Shown piece after piece: positions 1-8,420 of a stretch of DNA of 15,569 nucleotides. The notes below the pieces were generated by a model, which saw nothing but the letters and a program-made list of their open reading frames with translations, had not been told where the DNA came from and did no database searches. Within the stretch, counting starts at the first letter, position 1. Each line of letters begins with the position of its first letter. Position numbers and translations under genes: made by a program. This DNA comes from an uncultured Vogesella sp. (GTDB taxonomy: Bacteria > Pseudomonadota > Gammaproteobacteria > Burkholderiales > Chromobacteriaceae): contig CAMLGD010000062.1 in NCBI GenBank assembly GCA_946479405.1, forward strand, positions 1 through 15,569. Direction: 5' to 3'.

Positions 1-1
1 G

Positions 2-1213
2 ATCATCGACTCCTGGTTCGACAACTATGTCGGCGTGGTGATGCTGGTGCGCGTGATCGACGGCAAGCTCAAGCCCAAGGACAAGATCAAGTTCATGGCC
101 ACCCAGGCCGAGCACCTGTGCGAACAGGTGGGCGTGTTCACACCGAAATCGGAACAGCGCGAGACGCTGAGTGCCGGTGAAGTGGGCTTCGTGATCGCCG
201 GCATCAAGGAACTGAAATCGGCCAAGGTCGGCGACACCATCACCCTGGTGAACAACCAGGCTGCCGAGGCGCTGCCCGGCTTCAAAGAGGTGCAGTCGCA
301 GGTGTTTGCCGGCCTGTACCCGGTGGAAAGCCACGATTACGAATCGCTGCGTGATGCACTGGAAAAGCTGCAGCTGAACGATGCGTCGCTGAAGTACGAG
401 CCGGAAGTGTCGCAGGCGCTGGGCTTTGGTTTCCGTTGCGGCTTCCTCGGCCTGTTGCACCTGGAAATCGTGCAGGAACGTCTCGAACGCGAGTTCGACA
501 TGGACCTGATCACCACTGCCCCGACCGTGATCTACGAAGTGGTGATGAAGGACGGTACCGTCAGCGAAGTGTCCAACCCGTCCAAGATGCCGGAAGCGGG
601 CAAGTACGACGAGCTGCGCGAACCGATCATCACCGCCACCATTCTGGTGCCGCAGGATTATGTCGGCTCGGTGATGACCCTGTGCAACCAGAAGCGCGGC
701 GTGCAGCGCAATATGCAGTACATGGGCCGCCAGGTGATGCTGAAGTACGACCTGCCGATGAACGAAGTGGTGATGGACTTCTTCGACAAGCTCAAGTCCA
801 CCAGCCGTGGCTATGCCTCGCTGGACTACGAATTCAAGGAGTTCCAGGCTGCCGATCTGGTGAAGCTCGACGTGCTGGTCAACGGTGAAAAGGTGGATGC
901 CTTGAGCCTGATCGTACACCGCGCCACCAGTGTGTATCGTGGCCGCGAGCTGGTAGCCAAGATGCGCGAGCTGATTCCGCGTCAGATGTTCGACATCGCG
1001 GTACAGGCTGCCATCGGCAGTCACATTATTTCGCGCGAGACGGTCAAGGCACTGCGCAAGAACGTATTGGCCAAGTGCTACGGCGGTGACATCACCCGCA
1101 AGAAGAAGCTGCTGGAAAAGCAGAAGGCCGGTAAGAAACGCATGAAGCAGGTGGGTAACGTGGAAATCCCGCAGGAAGCCTTCCTGGCCATCCTGCAAGT
1201 TGGGGACAAGTAA
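2..1213 (+). CDS. lepA: Elongation factor 4 (LepA), 5'-truncated by the window edge
   Basis: LepA/EF4 is a translational GTPase that binds the ribosome and can back-translocate or remodel it, notably under stress and during initiation. The reading frame is open from base 2 and gives about 403 codons. The family has about 597-600 residues, so roughly the first 195 (the G domain) lie outside the window. The visible part begins at the domain II entry ([13 protein letters not shown]). It contains the EF-G-like domain with [15 protein letters not shown] and [17 protein letters not shown], and ends with the LepA-specific lysine-rich C-terminus ([20 protein letters not shown]) that contacts the A-site tRNA. 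The TAA stop overlaps the lepB ATG by one base (TAATG, 1211-1215), the usual lepA-lepB pairing in proteobacteria. The identification is essentially certain; only the 5' end is missing. Confidence 0.98.
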   Translation: MIDSWFDNYVGVVMLVRVIDGKLKPKDKIKFMATQAEHLCEQVGVFTPKSEQRETLSAGEVGFVIAGIKELKSAKVGDTITLVNNQAAEALPGFKEVQSQVFAGLYPVESHDYESLRDALEKLQLNDASLKYEPEVSQALGFGFRCGFLGLLHLEIVQERLEREFDMDLITTAPTVIYEVVMKDGTVSEVSNPSKMPEAGKYDELREPIITATILVPQDYVGSVMTLCNQKRGVQRNMQYMGRQVMLKYDLPMNEVVMDFFDKLKSTSRGYASLDYEFKEFQAADLVKLDVLVNGEKVDALSLIVHRATSVYRGRELVAKMRELIPRQMFDIAVQAAIGSHIISRETVKALRKNVLAKCYGGDITRKKKLLEKQKAGKKRMKQVGNVEIPQEAFLAILQVGDK

Positions 1214-2175
1214 TGGGGACGAACCTGGTGTGGGTATGGGTGGTGCTGGCCGTGGTCGGCCTGCTGCTGATCCTGTTTTCGGCCAAGAACGAAGACGGTT
1301 CGCCGTCTTCTTCCGTGGAGTGGGGCTATCTGGCTCTGCTGGGCGGGACATTCGGCTTGCTGTCCGGCTACATGAGCTTCGGTACGGTCATGCTGATCAT
1401 TGTGCTGATCACCGGTGTCATCTGGGCCGCCGACAAGTGGTTGCTGGCCAAGAAGCGTGCCGAGGGTGAGCGTGCACCACACTACATCGACTTCCCGCGC
1501 GGGTTCTTTCCGATTATCGCCGTGGTCTTCCTGTTGCGCTCGTTTGTGGCCGAGCCGTTCCAGATTCCGTCCAGCTCCATGCGGCCGGGTTTGGTGGTGG
1601 GGGATTTCATTCTGGTCAACAAATTCAACTACGGCCTGCGTCTGCCGGTGACCAACCAGGTGATGCTGCCGGTTGGCCAGGTGGCACGCGGCGACGTAGT
1701 GGTGTTCAACTACCCGGAAGATGAAAAGATCAATTTCATCAAGCGCGTCATTGGTGCACCGGGTGATGTGGTTGACTATCGCAACAAGCAGTTGACCATT
1801 AACGGCAAGCCGGTCGCCCATGTTTCTGCCGGTGAGCTGGAGTACCTGGAAAAAGGGCTGATGCTGGTGCGTACCCAGCAGTTCAATGAAACCATCGACG
1901 GCAAGTCTTTCCATACCCTGGTGATGCCGGAAACGCCGGTTTACATTCCCAACGGCGTGCGTCAGTTCGCCGGTCGGGAAAACTGCGAATACCGCGATGA
2001 CGGTTTTACTTGCAAAGTACCGCAGGGACAGTATTTCATGATGGGTGACAATCGCGATAACAGCGAAGACAGCCGCTACTGGGGCTTTGTCGAAGATCGT
2101 CTGCTGGTGGGCAAGGCCTTCCTGATCTGGATGAACTTTGGCGATTTCTCGCGTATCGGTACCCGCATTCACTGA
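1213..2175 (+). CDS. lepB: Signal peptidase I
   Basis: Inner-membrane serine protease with a Ser/Lys dyad that removes signal peptides from Sec- and Tat-exported preproteins. The 320-residue product matches the usual length (E. coli 324). Hydrophobic segments lie near residues 4-23, 38-72 and 97-112, followed by the periplasmic catalytic domain. Box B reads PSSSMRPG, making Ser122 the nucleophile. Box D reads IKRVIGAPGD, making Lys177 the general base. Box E, GDNRDNSEDSRYWG, covers 278-291. The ATG is used through a TAATG overlap with the lepA stop, so translation is probably coupled. A 20-base gap leads to the DUF4845 gene. All catalytic residues are present. Confidence 0.97.
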   Translation: MGTNLVWVWVVLAVVGLLLILFSAKNEDGSPSSSVEWGYLALLGGTFGLLSGYMSFGTVMLIIVLITGVIWAADKWLLAKKRAEGERAPHYIDFPRGFFPIIAVVFLLRSFVAEPFQIPSSSMRPGLVVGDFILVNKFNYGLRLPVTNQVMLPVGQVARGDVVVFNYPEDEKINFIKRVIGAPGDVVDYRNKQLTINGKPVAHVSAGELEYLEKGLMLVRTQQFNETIDGKSFHTLVMPETPVYIPNGVRQFAGRENCEYRDDGFTCKVPQGQYFMMGDNRDNSEDSRYWGFVEDRLLVGKAFLIWMNFGDFSRIGTRIH

Positions 2176-2195
2176 GCTATCGGAAAGGGCTGGAG

Positions 2196-2573
2196 ATGAA
2201 GCGTTCGCAGGGTGGTTTCTCGTTCCTGATTTTGCTGGCGTTCGCCATGTTGGCCGCCGTGGTGGTGTTTGTGGTGCTGAAAGTGGTGCCGGTATACACC
2301 GAATACAACGCCATCAAGCGCACCATCGACGAGATCGTGGTGGATCAGGATCAGACTGATCATGAAGTACGCCGCAGTTTCGAGAACAACGACATCGTGC
2401 AGGATTTCAACTCGGTGAAGAAGGAAGACCTATTGGTGGTTTCTTCCGGTGGCAAGCTGGGTGTCGGCATCCGTTACGACACCAACGTGCCGATCATGAA
2501 GGACATCAAACTGGTGTTCCATTTCGAATATCAGGCCGGCAGTGTTCCGGTACTGCAGGACCAACAACAGTAA
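2196..2573 (+). CDS. DUF4845 single-pass membrane protein
   Basis: A 125-residue protein with one N-terminal membrane segment (about residues 9-30, FLILLAFAMLAAVVVFVVLK) after a short basic cytoplasmic start (MKRSQGG). A roughly 95-residue soluble tail follows, probably periplasmic and rich in acidic and basic residues. The N-terminus resembles the start of a pseudopilin, but the tail does not. Small proteins of this type (DUF4845) are commonly found between lepB and rnc in beta- and gammaproteobacteria; their function is not established. A purine-rich ribosome site (GGAAAGG, 2182-2188) lies 7 bases before the ATG. Its stop is only 3 bases before the rnc GTG. Family assignment rests on position, length and topology. 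Confidence 0.85.
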   Translation: MKRSQGGFSFLILLAFAMLAAVVVFVVLKVVPVYTEYNAIKRTIDEIVVDQDQTDHEVRRSFENNDIVQDFNSVKKEDLLVVSSGGKLGVGIRYDTNVPIMKDIKLVFHFEYQAGSVPVLQDQQQ

Positions 2574-2576
2574 ACC

Positions 2577-3290
2577 GTGAACCAACAAGACAACAGATTC
2601 CGGCGCCTTAGCACGGCGCTGGATTATTTTTTTGAGAAGCCGGACTTGCTGAAGCAGGCGCTGACCCATCGCAGCTTTGGCACGCCCAACAACGAGCGCT
2701 TCGAATTCATCGGCGATAGCATCCTCAACTACACCGTGGCGCGCATGCTGTTCGACCAGTTTCCGAAACTGAGCGAAGGCGAGCTGTCGCGGCTGCGGGC
2801 CAATCTGGTCAATCAGAACACGCTGGCCGAGATCGCGCAGGAACTCAAGCTGGGCGACTACCTGTACCTGGGCGAGGGCGAGCTGAAAAGTGGCGGCTTC
2901 AACCGACCATCCATTCTGGCCGATGCCGTCGAGGCAACCTTTGCCGCCATCAGTTTCGATCGCGATTTCCAGGCTGCCGAGCAGGTAGTGCGACGGCTGT
3001 ACCTCAGCCGCATCACCGCCATCGACCCGACCCGCCACGCCAAAGATGCCAAGACCCGGCTGCAGGAAGCGCTGCAGGCGCGTCGTCTGGCGTTGCCGCG
3101 TTACACCATCCTGGCGCAGAACGGCGAGGCACACGAACAATCGTTCCGCGTGCAGTGTGATCTGGGCGAGCTGGCCATCATCACTACCGGCGAGGGCAGT
3201 AGCCGTCGCGGTGCCGAGCAACAAGCAGCCGAGGCTGCGCTGTTGTTGCTGGAACAACATTTTGCCGCAGGCAAGAAAAACACATCATGA
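2577..3290 (+). CDS. rnc: Ribonuclease III
   Basis: Double-strand-specific endoribonuclease that processes rRNA precursors and many structured mRNAs as a homodimer in the cytoplasm. The product has 237 residues. The N-terminal endonuclease domain carries the signature NERFEFIGDSIL (39-50) with metal-binding Glu40, Glu43 and Asp47. The second acidic pair, Asp116/Glu119, is in ILADAVEA. A double-stranded-RNA-binding domain covers about 157-228, ending in the basic SSRRGAEQQAAEAAL helix. The start is GTG; no ATG is available before the signature motif, and the N-terminal length fits the family. No good Shine-Dalgarno is seen (nearest AGGA at 2557-2560, 16 bases away), so initiation probably depends on ribosomes finishing the gene 3 bases upstream. 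The stop overlaps era by 4 bases (ATGA). Confidence 0.97.
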   Translation: MNQQDNRFRRLSTALDYFFEKPDLLKQALTHRSFGTPNNERFEFIGDSILNYTVARMLFDQFPKLSEGELSRLRANLVNQNTLAEIAQELKLGDYLYLGEGELKSGGFNRPSILADAVEATFAAISFDRDFQAAEQVVRRLYLSRITAIDPTRHAKDAKTRLQEALQARRLALPRYTILAQNGEAHEQSFRVQCDLGELAIITTGEGSSRRGAEQQAAEAALLLLEQHFAAGKKNTS

Positions 3291-4177
3291 GTGACACCCC
3301 GTACCGCTGCGGCTTTGTCGCCATCGTTGGCCGTCCCAACGTCGGCAAATCCACGCTGATGAACCACCTCATCGGCCAGAAGATCAGCATCACCTCCAAG
3401 AAGGCGCAAACCACGCGCCACCGCGTCAACGGCATCTACACCGAGCCGAATGCGCAGTTCATTTTCGTTGATACCCCGGGCTTCCAGACCTATCACAAGG
3501 GCGCGCTGAACGAGACGCTGAACAACAGCGTGAAAGACTCGCTGGCCAACGTCGATTGCGTGCTGTTCGTGCTGGAGGCGATGCGCCTGTCCGCCGCCGA
3601 CCGCGAGGTGATTGCGCTACTGCCGAAGAAAACGCCGGTAGTGCTGGTGTTGAACAAGCTGGACAAGGCCAAGGATCGTCTCGCGCTGTCGGCCTTCATC
3701 GAAGAAGCTCAGGCCGAGTTCCCGTTTGTCGATGTCGAGGTGGTGAGTGCCAAGCACGGCCAACGTCTGACCGAACTGCTGGGCAAGGTGCGCCCGCATC
3801 TGCCGGAGTCAGTGCCGCTGTACCCGGAAGACATGGTTACCGACAAGACTCAGCGCTTCCTGGCCGCTGAAATCGTGCGTGAAAAGCTGTTCCGCTACCT
3901 GGGCGAGGAGCTGCCATACGAGATGAATGTGGAGGTGGAGTCGTTCGAAGTGGATGGCAGTATGTTCCGCATCTACGTGGCGGTACTGGTGGATAAGGAA
4001 GGGCAGAAGCCCATCGTCATCGGCCGCGGAGGCGAAAAGCTGAAGAAGATTTCCACCGAAGCACGCCTGGACATGGAGCAGCTGTTTGACTGCAAGGTGT
4101 TCCTGGAGGTGTGGGTGAAAGTGAAATCCGGCTGGGCCGACGATGTGCGCTTCCTGCGCGATTTTGGCATCAACTAA
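3287..4177 (+). CDS. era: GTPase Era
   Basis: Essential Ras-like GTPase that binds the 3' end of 16S rRNA and helps mature the 30S subunit. The product has 296 residues (E. coli 301). The N-terminal G domain shows G1 GRPNVGKS (15-22), G3 DTPG (62-65), G4 NKLD (123-126) and G5 SAK (154-156). The C-terminal KH RNA-binding domain has IGRGGEKLKKI (245-255) and ends in the family-typical WADDVRFLRDFG. The ATG overlaps the rnc TGA (ATGA, 3287-3290), so RNase III and Era, both rRNA-maturation factors, are translationally coupled. Complete and unremarkable. Confidence 0.98.
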   Translation: MSDTPYRCGFVAIVGRPNVGKSTLMNHLIGQKISITSKKAQTTRHRVNGIYTEPNAQFIFVDTPGFQTYHKGALNETLNNSVKDSLANVDCVLFVLEAMRLSAADREVIALLPKKTPVVLVLNKLDKAKDRLALSAFIEEAQAEFPFVDVEVVSAKHGQRLTELLGKVRPHLPESVPLYPEDMVTDKTQRFLAAEIVREKLFRYLGEELPYEMNVEVESFEVDGSMFRIYVAVLVDKEGQKPIVIGRGGEKLKKISTEARLDMEQLFDCKVFLEVWVKVKSGWADDVRFLRDFGIN

Positions 4178-4203
4178 ACCCGCCCCCGCACAAGGTTGGC
4201 CGC

Positions 4204-4557
4204 ATGTTTGCTAACACACCCGAACCGCCATACTGGGCGGTGATCTTCAGTAGTCAGCGCACCGCCGGTGACGACGGTTACGGCGATATGTCGGCACGCA
4301 TGGTGCAGCTAGCCAGCGAACAGGCAGGCTTTCTCGGCGCCGAAAGCGCCCGCGATGGCGATGGCTTTGGCATCACTGTCTCCTATTGGGCCAGTGAGCA
4401 AGCCATAGCGGCCTGGAAGGCGGATACCGAACATCGTCTGGCGCAGCAGCAGGGTTTTGCCCGCTGGTATGCCGGCTTGGCGTTGCGGGTAGCCAAGGTA
4501 GAGCGTGCCAAGGTCTGGCAGCGACCGGGGCAGGGTGATGCAGCCGGGCAAGGTTGA
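4204..4557 (+). CDS. ABM-fold small protein (antibiotic biosynthesis monooxygenase family)
   Basis: A 117-residue single-domain protein resembling the COG2329/ABM dimeric alpha-beta barrel group. Typical features are the strand YWAVIFSSQRT near the start, QAGFLGAESARD in the middle, ITVSYWASEQAIAAWKADTEH, and FARWYAGLALRVAKVER at the end. The family includes heme-degrading and quinone-oxidising enzymes, but most members have no known reaction, so the monooxygenase label should not be taken as proof. The ATG at 4204 has AAGG 8 bases upstream (4192-4195); the frame is open further 5' only because it overlaps era. It sits between era and recO, which are adjacent in many bacteria, and its end overlaps the recO start by 20 bases. 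It therefore probably rides in the operon. Confidence 0.85.
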   Translation: MFANTPEPPYWAVIFSSQRTAGDDGYGDMSARMVQLASEQAGFLGAESARDGDGFGITVSYWASEQAIAAWKADTEHRLAQQQGFARWYAGLALRVAKVERAKVWQRPGQGDAAGQG

Positions 4558-5269
4558 CCGCCAACCCGCCTACGTTCTGCATAGCCAGCCGTATAAGGAA
4601 ACCAGCCTGCTGGTGGAGGTGCTGACGCGGGATTACGGCCGTTTCACCCTGGTGGCGCGCGGTGCACGCCGTCCACGTTCCGACTTGCGTGGCCTGCTAC
4701 TGCCGTTCCAGCCGCTGCAACTCTCGTGGTTCGGCAAGAGCGAGTTGCGCACTCTGCATGTGGCCGACTGGCGCGGCGGTGTGCCGCAATTTGCCGGCGA
4801 GCGCCTGGTGTGCGGTTTCTATCTCAACGAACTGCTACTGCGCCTGGCGCCGCGCGACGACCCGGCGCCGGAGCTGTTCAAGTTGTACGACCGCGGCGTG
4901 CGCACGCTGGCTGGCGATGTACAGTTTGGCAACGTACTGCGCCGTTTCGAGCTGGACCTGCTCGCGCTGCTGGGTTACGCCCCAATGTTGGCCGCAGATG
5001 CCGACGGGCAGGCCGTCGCGCCGGATGCACAATACCTGTGCCGCTTTGGCGAGCCGCCGCAGCGGGTGGCGCCCATTGAGCGAGCGCCGGCGCGCAGTTG
5101 TCTGCTGCCGGGTAGCAGCCTGCTGGCTATGGCCGCGGGCGATCTGGGCCAGGCGCAGACCCGGCGCGATGCCAGATTGCTCACCCGTTTATTACTGGAT
5201 GAACTGCTGGGGCCGGAACCACTGGCCACCCGCGAATTACTGACGACTTTGTATGCGCTGGCCGATTAG
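4538..5269 (+). CDS. recO: DNA repair protein RecO
   Basis: Recombination mediator of the RecFOR pathway. It binds ssDNA and SSB, anneals strands and helps load RecA at gaps. From the ATG at 4538 the product has 243 residues (E. coli 242). The N-terminal OB-fold covers about 8-80 and includes [19 protein letters not shown] and the basic stretch [15 protein letters not shown]. The helical domain has the conserved [10 protein letters not shown] (94-103) and [15 protein letters not shown]. The ATG was preferred over upstream in-frame GTG codons (4505, 4535) because the length fits and GGGG at 4527-4530 is suitably spaced. It overlaps the preceding ABM gene by 20 bases and is followed after 22 bases by pdxJ, as in the E. 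coli recO-pdxJ-acpS cluster. Confidence 0.95.
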   Translation: MQPGKVDRQPAYVLHSQPYKETSLLVEVLTRDYGRFTLVARGARRPRSDLRGLLLPFQPLQLSWFGKSELRTLHVADWRGGVPQFAGERLVCGFYLNELLLRLAPRDDPAPELFKLYDRGVRTLAGDVQFGNVLRRFELDLLALLGYAPMLAADADGQAVAPDAQYLCRFGEPPQRVAPIERAPARSCLLPGSSLLAMAAGDLGQAQTRRDARLLTRLLLDELLGPEPLATRELLTTLYALAD

Positions 5270-5291
5270 GCCGCGCCAGCCGGAGACAAGC

Positions 5292-6026
5292 ATGATTCTG
5301 CTCGGTGTGAATATCGACCACGTAGCCACCCTGCGCCAGGCGCGCGGCACCCGTTTCCCCAGCCCGATCGAAGCGGCGTTGGTGGCCGAATCCAGCGGCG
5401 CCGACCTGATTACCCTGCATCTGCGCGAAGATCGCCGTCACATCCAGGACCATGATGTGGACGCGATGCGTGCCACCATCAAGACGCGCATGAACCTGGA
5501 AATGGCGCTCACCGACGAGATGCTCGTCAACGCGCTGCGGGTCAAGCCGGAAGACGTGTGCCTGGTGCCGGAAAAACGCGAGGAAGTCACTACCGAAGGT
5601 GGCTTGGACGTGATCCGCTACTTCGATCAGGTGCGCGAGTTCACCCGCCAGCTGAGCGAGGCCGGCATTCGCGTCTCCATCTTTATTGATCCGGATGTGG
5701 AGCAGATCCAGGCGGCCTGGGATGCCGGTGCACGGGTGATCGAGCTGCACACCGGCGCCTATGCCCATGCCGACTTCAAGCATGAGGAACAGGCTACCGA
5801 GCTGGCGCGTATCCGCGACGCGGCGGTGTTCGGCGCCCATCTTGGCATGGTGGTGAACGCCGGTCACGGCCTGAACTACCACAACGTGAAGCCGATCGCC
5901 GCCATCCAGGAAATTGCCGAGCTCAATATCGGCCATGCACTGGTGAGCCATGCCTTGATGGTGGGCTTTGCCAATGCGGTGCGTGAAATGAAGGCGCTGA
6001 TGATCGAAGGCCGCCAAGGCCAGTAA
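5292..6026 (+). CDS. pdxJ: Pyridoxine 5'-phosphate synthase
   Basis: Condenses 1-deoxy-D-xylulose 5-phosphate with 3-amino-2-oxopropyl phosphate to make pyridoxine 5'-phosphate, the last ring-forming step of the DXP-dependent vitamin B6 pathway. The product has 244 residues (E. coli 243), a TIM-barrel enzyme. Family motifs are [16 protein letters not shown] (5-20), [10 protein letters not shown] (42-51), MNLEMA (67-72), ELHTGAYA (151-158) and [10 protein letters not shown] (189-198). His43, Glu70 and His192 match the catalytic His45/Glu72/His193 of the E. coli enzyme by alignment from memory. The ATG has GGAG (5282-5285) 6 bases upstream. acpS starts 3 bases after its stop. Confidence 0.98.
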   Translation: MILLGVNIDHVATLRQARGTRFPSPIEAALVAESSGADLITLHLREDRRHIQDHDVDAMRATIKTRMNLEMALTDEMLVNALRVKPEDVCLVPEKREEVTTEGGLDVIRYFDQVREFTRQLSEAGIRVSIFIDPDVEQIQAAWDAGARVIELHTGAYAHADFKHEEQATELARIRDAAVFGAHLGMVVNAGHGLNYHNVKPIAAIQEIAELNIGHALVSHALMVGFANAVREMKALMIEGRQGQ

Positions 6027-6029
6027 GCA

Positions 6030-6425
6030 ATGATCTACGGCATCGGTACCGACATTGCGCGCATCGAGCGCTTCGAGGGACTGCTGGCGCGCTGGGGGCT
6101 GGACATCGGCCGCCGCCTGCTGGCCGCGCCGGAGCGCGAAGAACTGGCGCAGGCGGCCAAGCCGGCGCGCTTCCTCGCCAAGCGCTTTGCCGCCAAGGAG
6201 GCGCTGGGCAAGGCGCTGGGCACCGGTATTCGCGAGCCAGTGCTGCTCACCGCTATCGCCGTTACCCACGACACGCTGGGCAAGCCGATGTTCGCCTTCG
6301 ACGAGCAACTGAAGGCATTCATCGAGGCGCGCGGCATTGTCAGCGTGCACCTGTCGATTTCCGACGAACAACAACATGCGCTGGCGTTCGTGGTATGCGA
6401 AACCGCCGGCGCGGCCAACCTGTGA
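6030..6425 (+). CDS. acpS: Holo-[acyl-carrier-protein] synthase
   Basis: Transfers the 4'-phosphopantetheine arm of CoA to a serine of apo-ACP, activating fatty-acid synthesis. The product has 131 residues, the usual size. The N-terminal motif [14 protein letters not shown] supplies the Mg-binding Asp8, and [15 protein letters not shown] (52-66) supplies Glu57; both are hallmarks of the AcpS-type phosphopantetheinyl transferases. The ATG lies 3 bases after the pdxJ stop, with AAGG at 6016-6019. pdxJ-acpS pairing is conserved across proteobacteria although the two enzymes share no pathway. A 7-base gap leads to nagZ. Confidence 0.97.
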   Translation: MIYGIGTDIARIERFEGLLARWGLDIGRRLLAAPEREELAQAAKPARFLAKRFAAKEALGKALGTGIREPVLLTAIAVTHDTLGKPMFAFDEQLKAFIEARGIVSVHLSISDEQQHALAFVVCETAGAANL

Positions 6426-6432
6426 GCCAGAC

Positions 6433-7518
6433 ATGACAACTCTGCAACTGCCCCGCGGCCCGGTAATGGCCGATGTGGCCGCCTTCCGCCTGACTGACGA
6501 AGAGCGCCAGCGCCTGTGCCACCCGCTGGTGGGTGGCGTAATCCTGTTCCGCCGCAACTTCCAGGACATCGAGCAGCTCAAGACGCTCACCGCCGAGATC
6601 CGTGCCCTGCGCAGCCCGGCATTGCTGATTGCCGTCGATCACGAAGGCGGCCGCGTGCAGCGCTTCATCGACGGTTTTACCCGCCTGCCGCCGATGCAGC
6701 TGCTGGGCCAGCTGTGGGAGCGCGAGGGGGCAGGTGTCGCCCGTGCGGCGACCGAGAGCGTGGGCTACGTGTTGGCTGCCGAACTGCGTGCCTGCGGTAT
6801 CGACCTGTCGTTTACCCCGGTGCTGGACCTGGACTGGGGTCAGTGCGCGGTGATCGGCAACCGCAGTTTCCATCGCGATCCGGCGGTAGTGTCGGATTTG
6901 GCTGTGGCACTACAACATGGCCTGCAGCGCGGCGGCATGGGTAGCTGCGGCAAGCACTTTCCGGGGCACGGCTTTGTCGAGGGCGACAGCCATCACGTGA
7001 TTCCGGTCGATCAGCGCAGTCTGGCGCAATTGCGTGCCGACGACCTGCAGCCATTCGCCGCACTGGCGGCGGCCGGCATGGCCTCGGTGATGCCGGCGCA
7101 CGTGGTGTATCCGGCGGTGGACAGTCAGCCGGCCGGTTTCTCGCGCGTGTGGTTGCAGGACATTCTGCGTGGCGAGCTGGGCTTTGACGGCGCCATCTTC
7201 TCCGACGACCTGACCATGGAAGGTGCGGCCGGTGTCGGCGATATCGTCGCCCGCGCCGATTTTGCCTTTGCCGCCGGCTGCGACATGGCGCTGGTATGCA
7301 ATCGCCCGGATCTGGCCGATGAGCTGCTGGCACGGCTGACGCCGCCGCTACTGCCCAAGTTGGCCGAACGGCTGGAGCGCATGGCGGGGAAGGGCGAGGT
7401 GGCCGACTGGCAGGCACTGCTGGCTACGCCGGCGTTCCAGGCCGCTCAGCAGGCGGTGCTGCAACTGGGGCTGCCGCATGAAACACTGCAGGGGCCGATC
7501 GTCGGCGAAGCCTACTGA
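6433..7518 (+). CDS. nagZ: Beta-N-acetylhexosaminidase NagZ (GH3)
   Basis: Cytoplasmic glycoside hydrolase of family 3 that removes GlcNAc from anhydro-muropeptides during peptidoglycan recycling; in AmpR-bearing bacteria its products can induce beta-lactamase. The product has 361 residues (E. coli 341). HPLVGGVILFRRN (30-42) and AVDHEGGRVQRF (67-78) are typical. KHFPGHG (174-180) and the NagZ-specific loop with Asp185/His187 (GDSHH) provide the acid/base dyad. SDDLTMEGA (257-265) carries the nucleophile, probably Asp258. The ATG at 6433 gives about 11 residues more than E. coli; ATG 6466 (MADVAAF) is an alternative. No clear Shine-Dalgarno precedes it, which suggests coupling to acpS 7 bases upstream. 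It is the last gene before the terminator. Confidence 0.96.
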   Translation: MTTLQLPRGPVMADVAAFRLTDEERQRLCHPLVGGVILFRRNFQDIEQLKTLTAEIRALRSPALLIAVDHEGGRVQRFIDGFTRLPPMQLLGQLWEREGAGVARAATESVGYVLAAELRACGIDLSFTPVLDLDWGQCAVIGNRSFHRDPAVVSDLAVALQHGLQRGGMGSCGKHFPGHGFVEGDSHHVIPVDQRSLAQLRADDLQPFAALAAAGMASVMPAHVVYPAVDSQPAGFSRVWLQDILRGELGFDGAIFSDDLTMEGAAGVGDIVARADFAFAAGCDMALVCNRPDLADELLARLTPPLLPKLAERLERMAGKGEVADWQALLATPAFQAAQQAVLQLGLPHETLQGPIVGEAY

Positions 7519-7535
7519 GCTACTGAGCATGATGT

Positions 7536-7567
7536 AAAAAAAAGCCCAACCTGGCGTTGGGCTTTTT
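7536..7567. terminator. Bidirectional intrinsic terminator between convergent genes
   Basis: Eight A residues (7536-7543), then a perfect 7-bp stem GCCCAAC (7544-7550)/GTTGGGC (7556-7562) around the loop CTGGC, then five T residues (7563-7567). Including A:T pairs the stem reaches 12 bp. The A and T flanks give a U-tract on either strand. It can therefore end both the lepA-nagZ cluster (18 bases after the nagZ stop) and the - strand solute-binding gene, whose stop is at 7587. Confidence 0.95.
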
Positions 7568-7586
7568 GCATGTTGGCCGCAGGCGG

Positions 7587-8390
7587 CTAGTTGGCTTGCT
7601 CCTGCCAGCGCTGCTGGTTTTTTTCGATCAGCTGCTCCATCACCTTGCTGTCCACCAGCTTCTTCATGGCCTTGTTCAGACGCTGGTACAGCACATCGCT
7701 GAAGCAGGCCGACTGGTGGCCCAGCGTCAGGTACAACGGTTCACGGGTAATGGTGCCGCCGGCAGTTTTCAGATTCTGCAACCCCAGGCGGGTGGCATAA
7801 GCCTGTGCCGGTGCGTCTTCGTAAATCAGGTAGTCGGCGCGGCCCAGGTTGAGCATGCGCAGCGCGTTTTCCACACTGCCGACGGTTTCGATGTTCAGGC
7901 TGTGCTCAGCGAAGCGATCGAATTCCTCGCCGAAACTGTTGTTTACCACGGTGACGCCACGGTGGCCCACCAGGTCCAGCCAGCGGCTGTAGTTGACCGG
8001 CTTGCTGTCGCGCATCCAGATCGCGGTGCGGGTAATTGTCAGTGGGGTCTGGATGTAGCTCATGTACTGGCGGCGCGGCTGGGTGTAAAACGCGCCGGCA
8101 ATCAGGTCGACACGGCCATCGCGTACCGATTTCTGTACCCGTGCCCACGGGCCGGTGTAGTTCACCGTGATCGGGATTCCCACTTCGCGCGACAGCAACT
8201 GCATCATGTCGGCTGCGGCGCCCACCAGATGCTTGCCATCGCTGGGGTCCACCCACAGGTACGGGGGGTACTCCGGGTTGCCGGACGCTACCAGTTGCGC
8301 GCAGGGCGCAGCGACCGCAAAAGCGGCGGCCCCGGGCAGGCTGGTGGCCAGCAACAGGGCGGTGGTAGTAAGCAAACGGGCTAACGGCAT
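7587..8390 (-). CDS. Periplasmic solute-binding protein, SBP_bac_3 family
   Basis: Product of 267 residues from the ATG at 8390. It has a Sec signal peptide (MPLARLLTTTALLLATSLPG, cleavage probably after AFA or VAA near residues 25-28) and then a family-3 bacterial solute-binding fold. GNPEYPPYLWVD is the family's substrate-entry strand; GAAADMMQLLSREVGIPI and VRDGRVDLIAGAFYTQPRRQYMSYI follow it. The second lobe includes HRGVTVVNNSFGEEFDRF and NLGRADYLIYEDAPA. Two cysteines remain in the mature part (APCAQL and SACFSD). No permease or ATPase gene is adjacent, so transport is not shown; the ligand may be an amino acid or another small polar molecule. A TTG at 8420 would add 10 residues, but ATG gives a better signal peptide. 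Neither start has a good ribosome site. Confidence 0.88.
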   Translation of the reverse strand: MPLARLLTTTALLLATSLPGAAAFAVAAPCAQLVASGNPEYPPYLWVDPSDGKHLVGAAADMMQLLSREVGIPITVNYTGPWARVQKSVRDGRVDLIAGAFYTQPRRQYMSYIQTPLTITRTAIWMRDSKPVNYSRWLDLVGHRGVTVVNNSFGEEFDRFAEHSLNIETVGSVENALRMLNLGRADYLIYEDAPAQAYATRLGLQNLKTAGGTITREPLYLTLGHQSACFSDVLYQRLNKAMKKLVDSKVMEQLIEKNQQRWQEQAN

Positions 8391-8420
8391 GGCAACAATC
8401 TTGAAAACGGGCTGAAACAA

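Noticed and set aside
1078..2172. 364-codon open frame on the - strand opposite lepB
   Set aside because: It lies entirely over the well-identified lepB and the end of lepA. Its protein is rich in His, Gln and Arg, as mirror frames of GC-rich genes are, and shows no family motif.
5181..6590. 469-codon open frame on the - strand opposite recO, pdxJ, acpS and nagZ
   Set aside because: It spans four confirmed genes on the other strand and has low-complexity His/Gln/Arg composition; a shadow.
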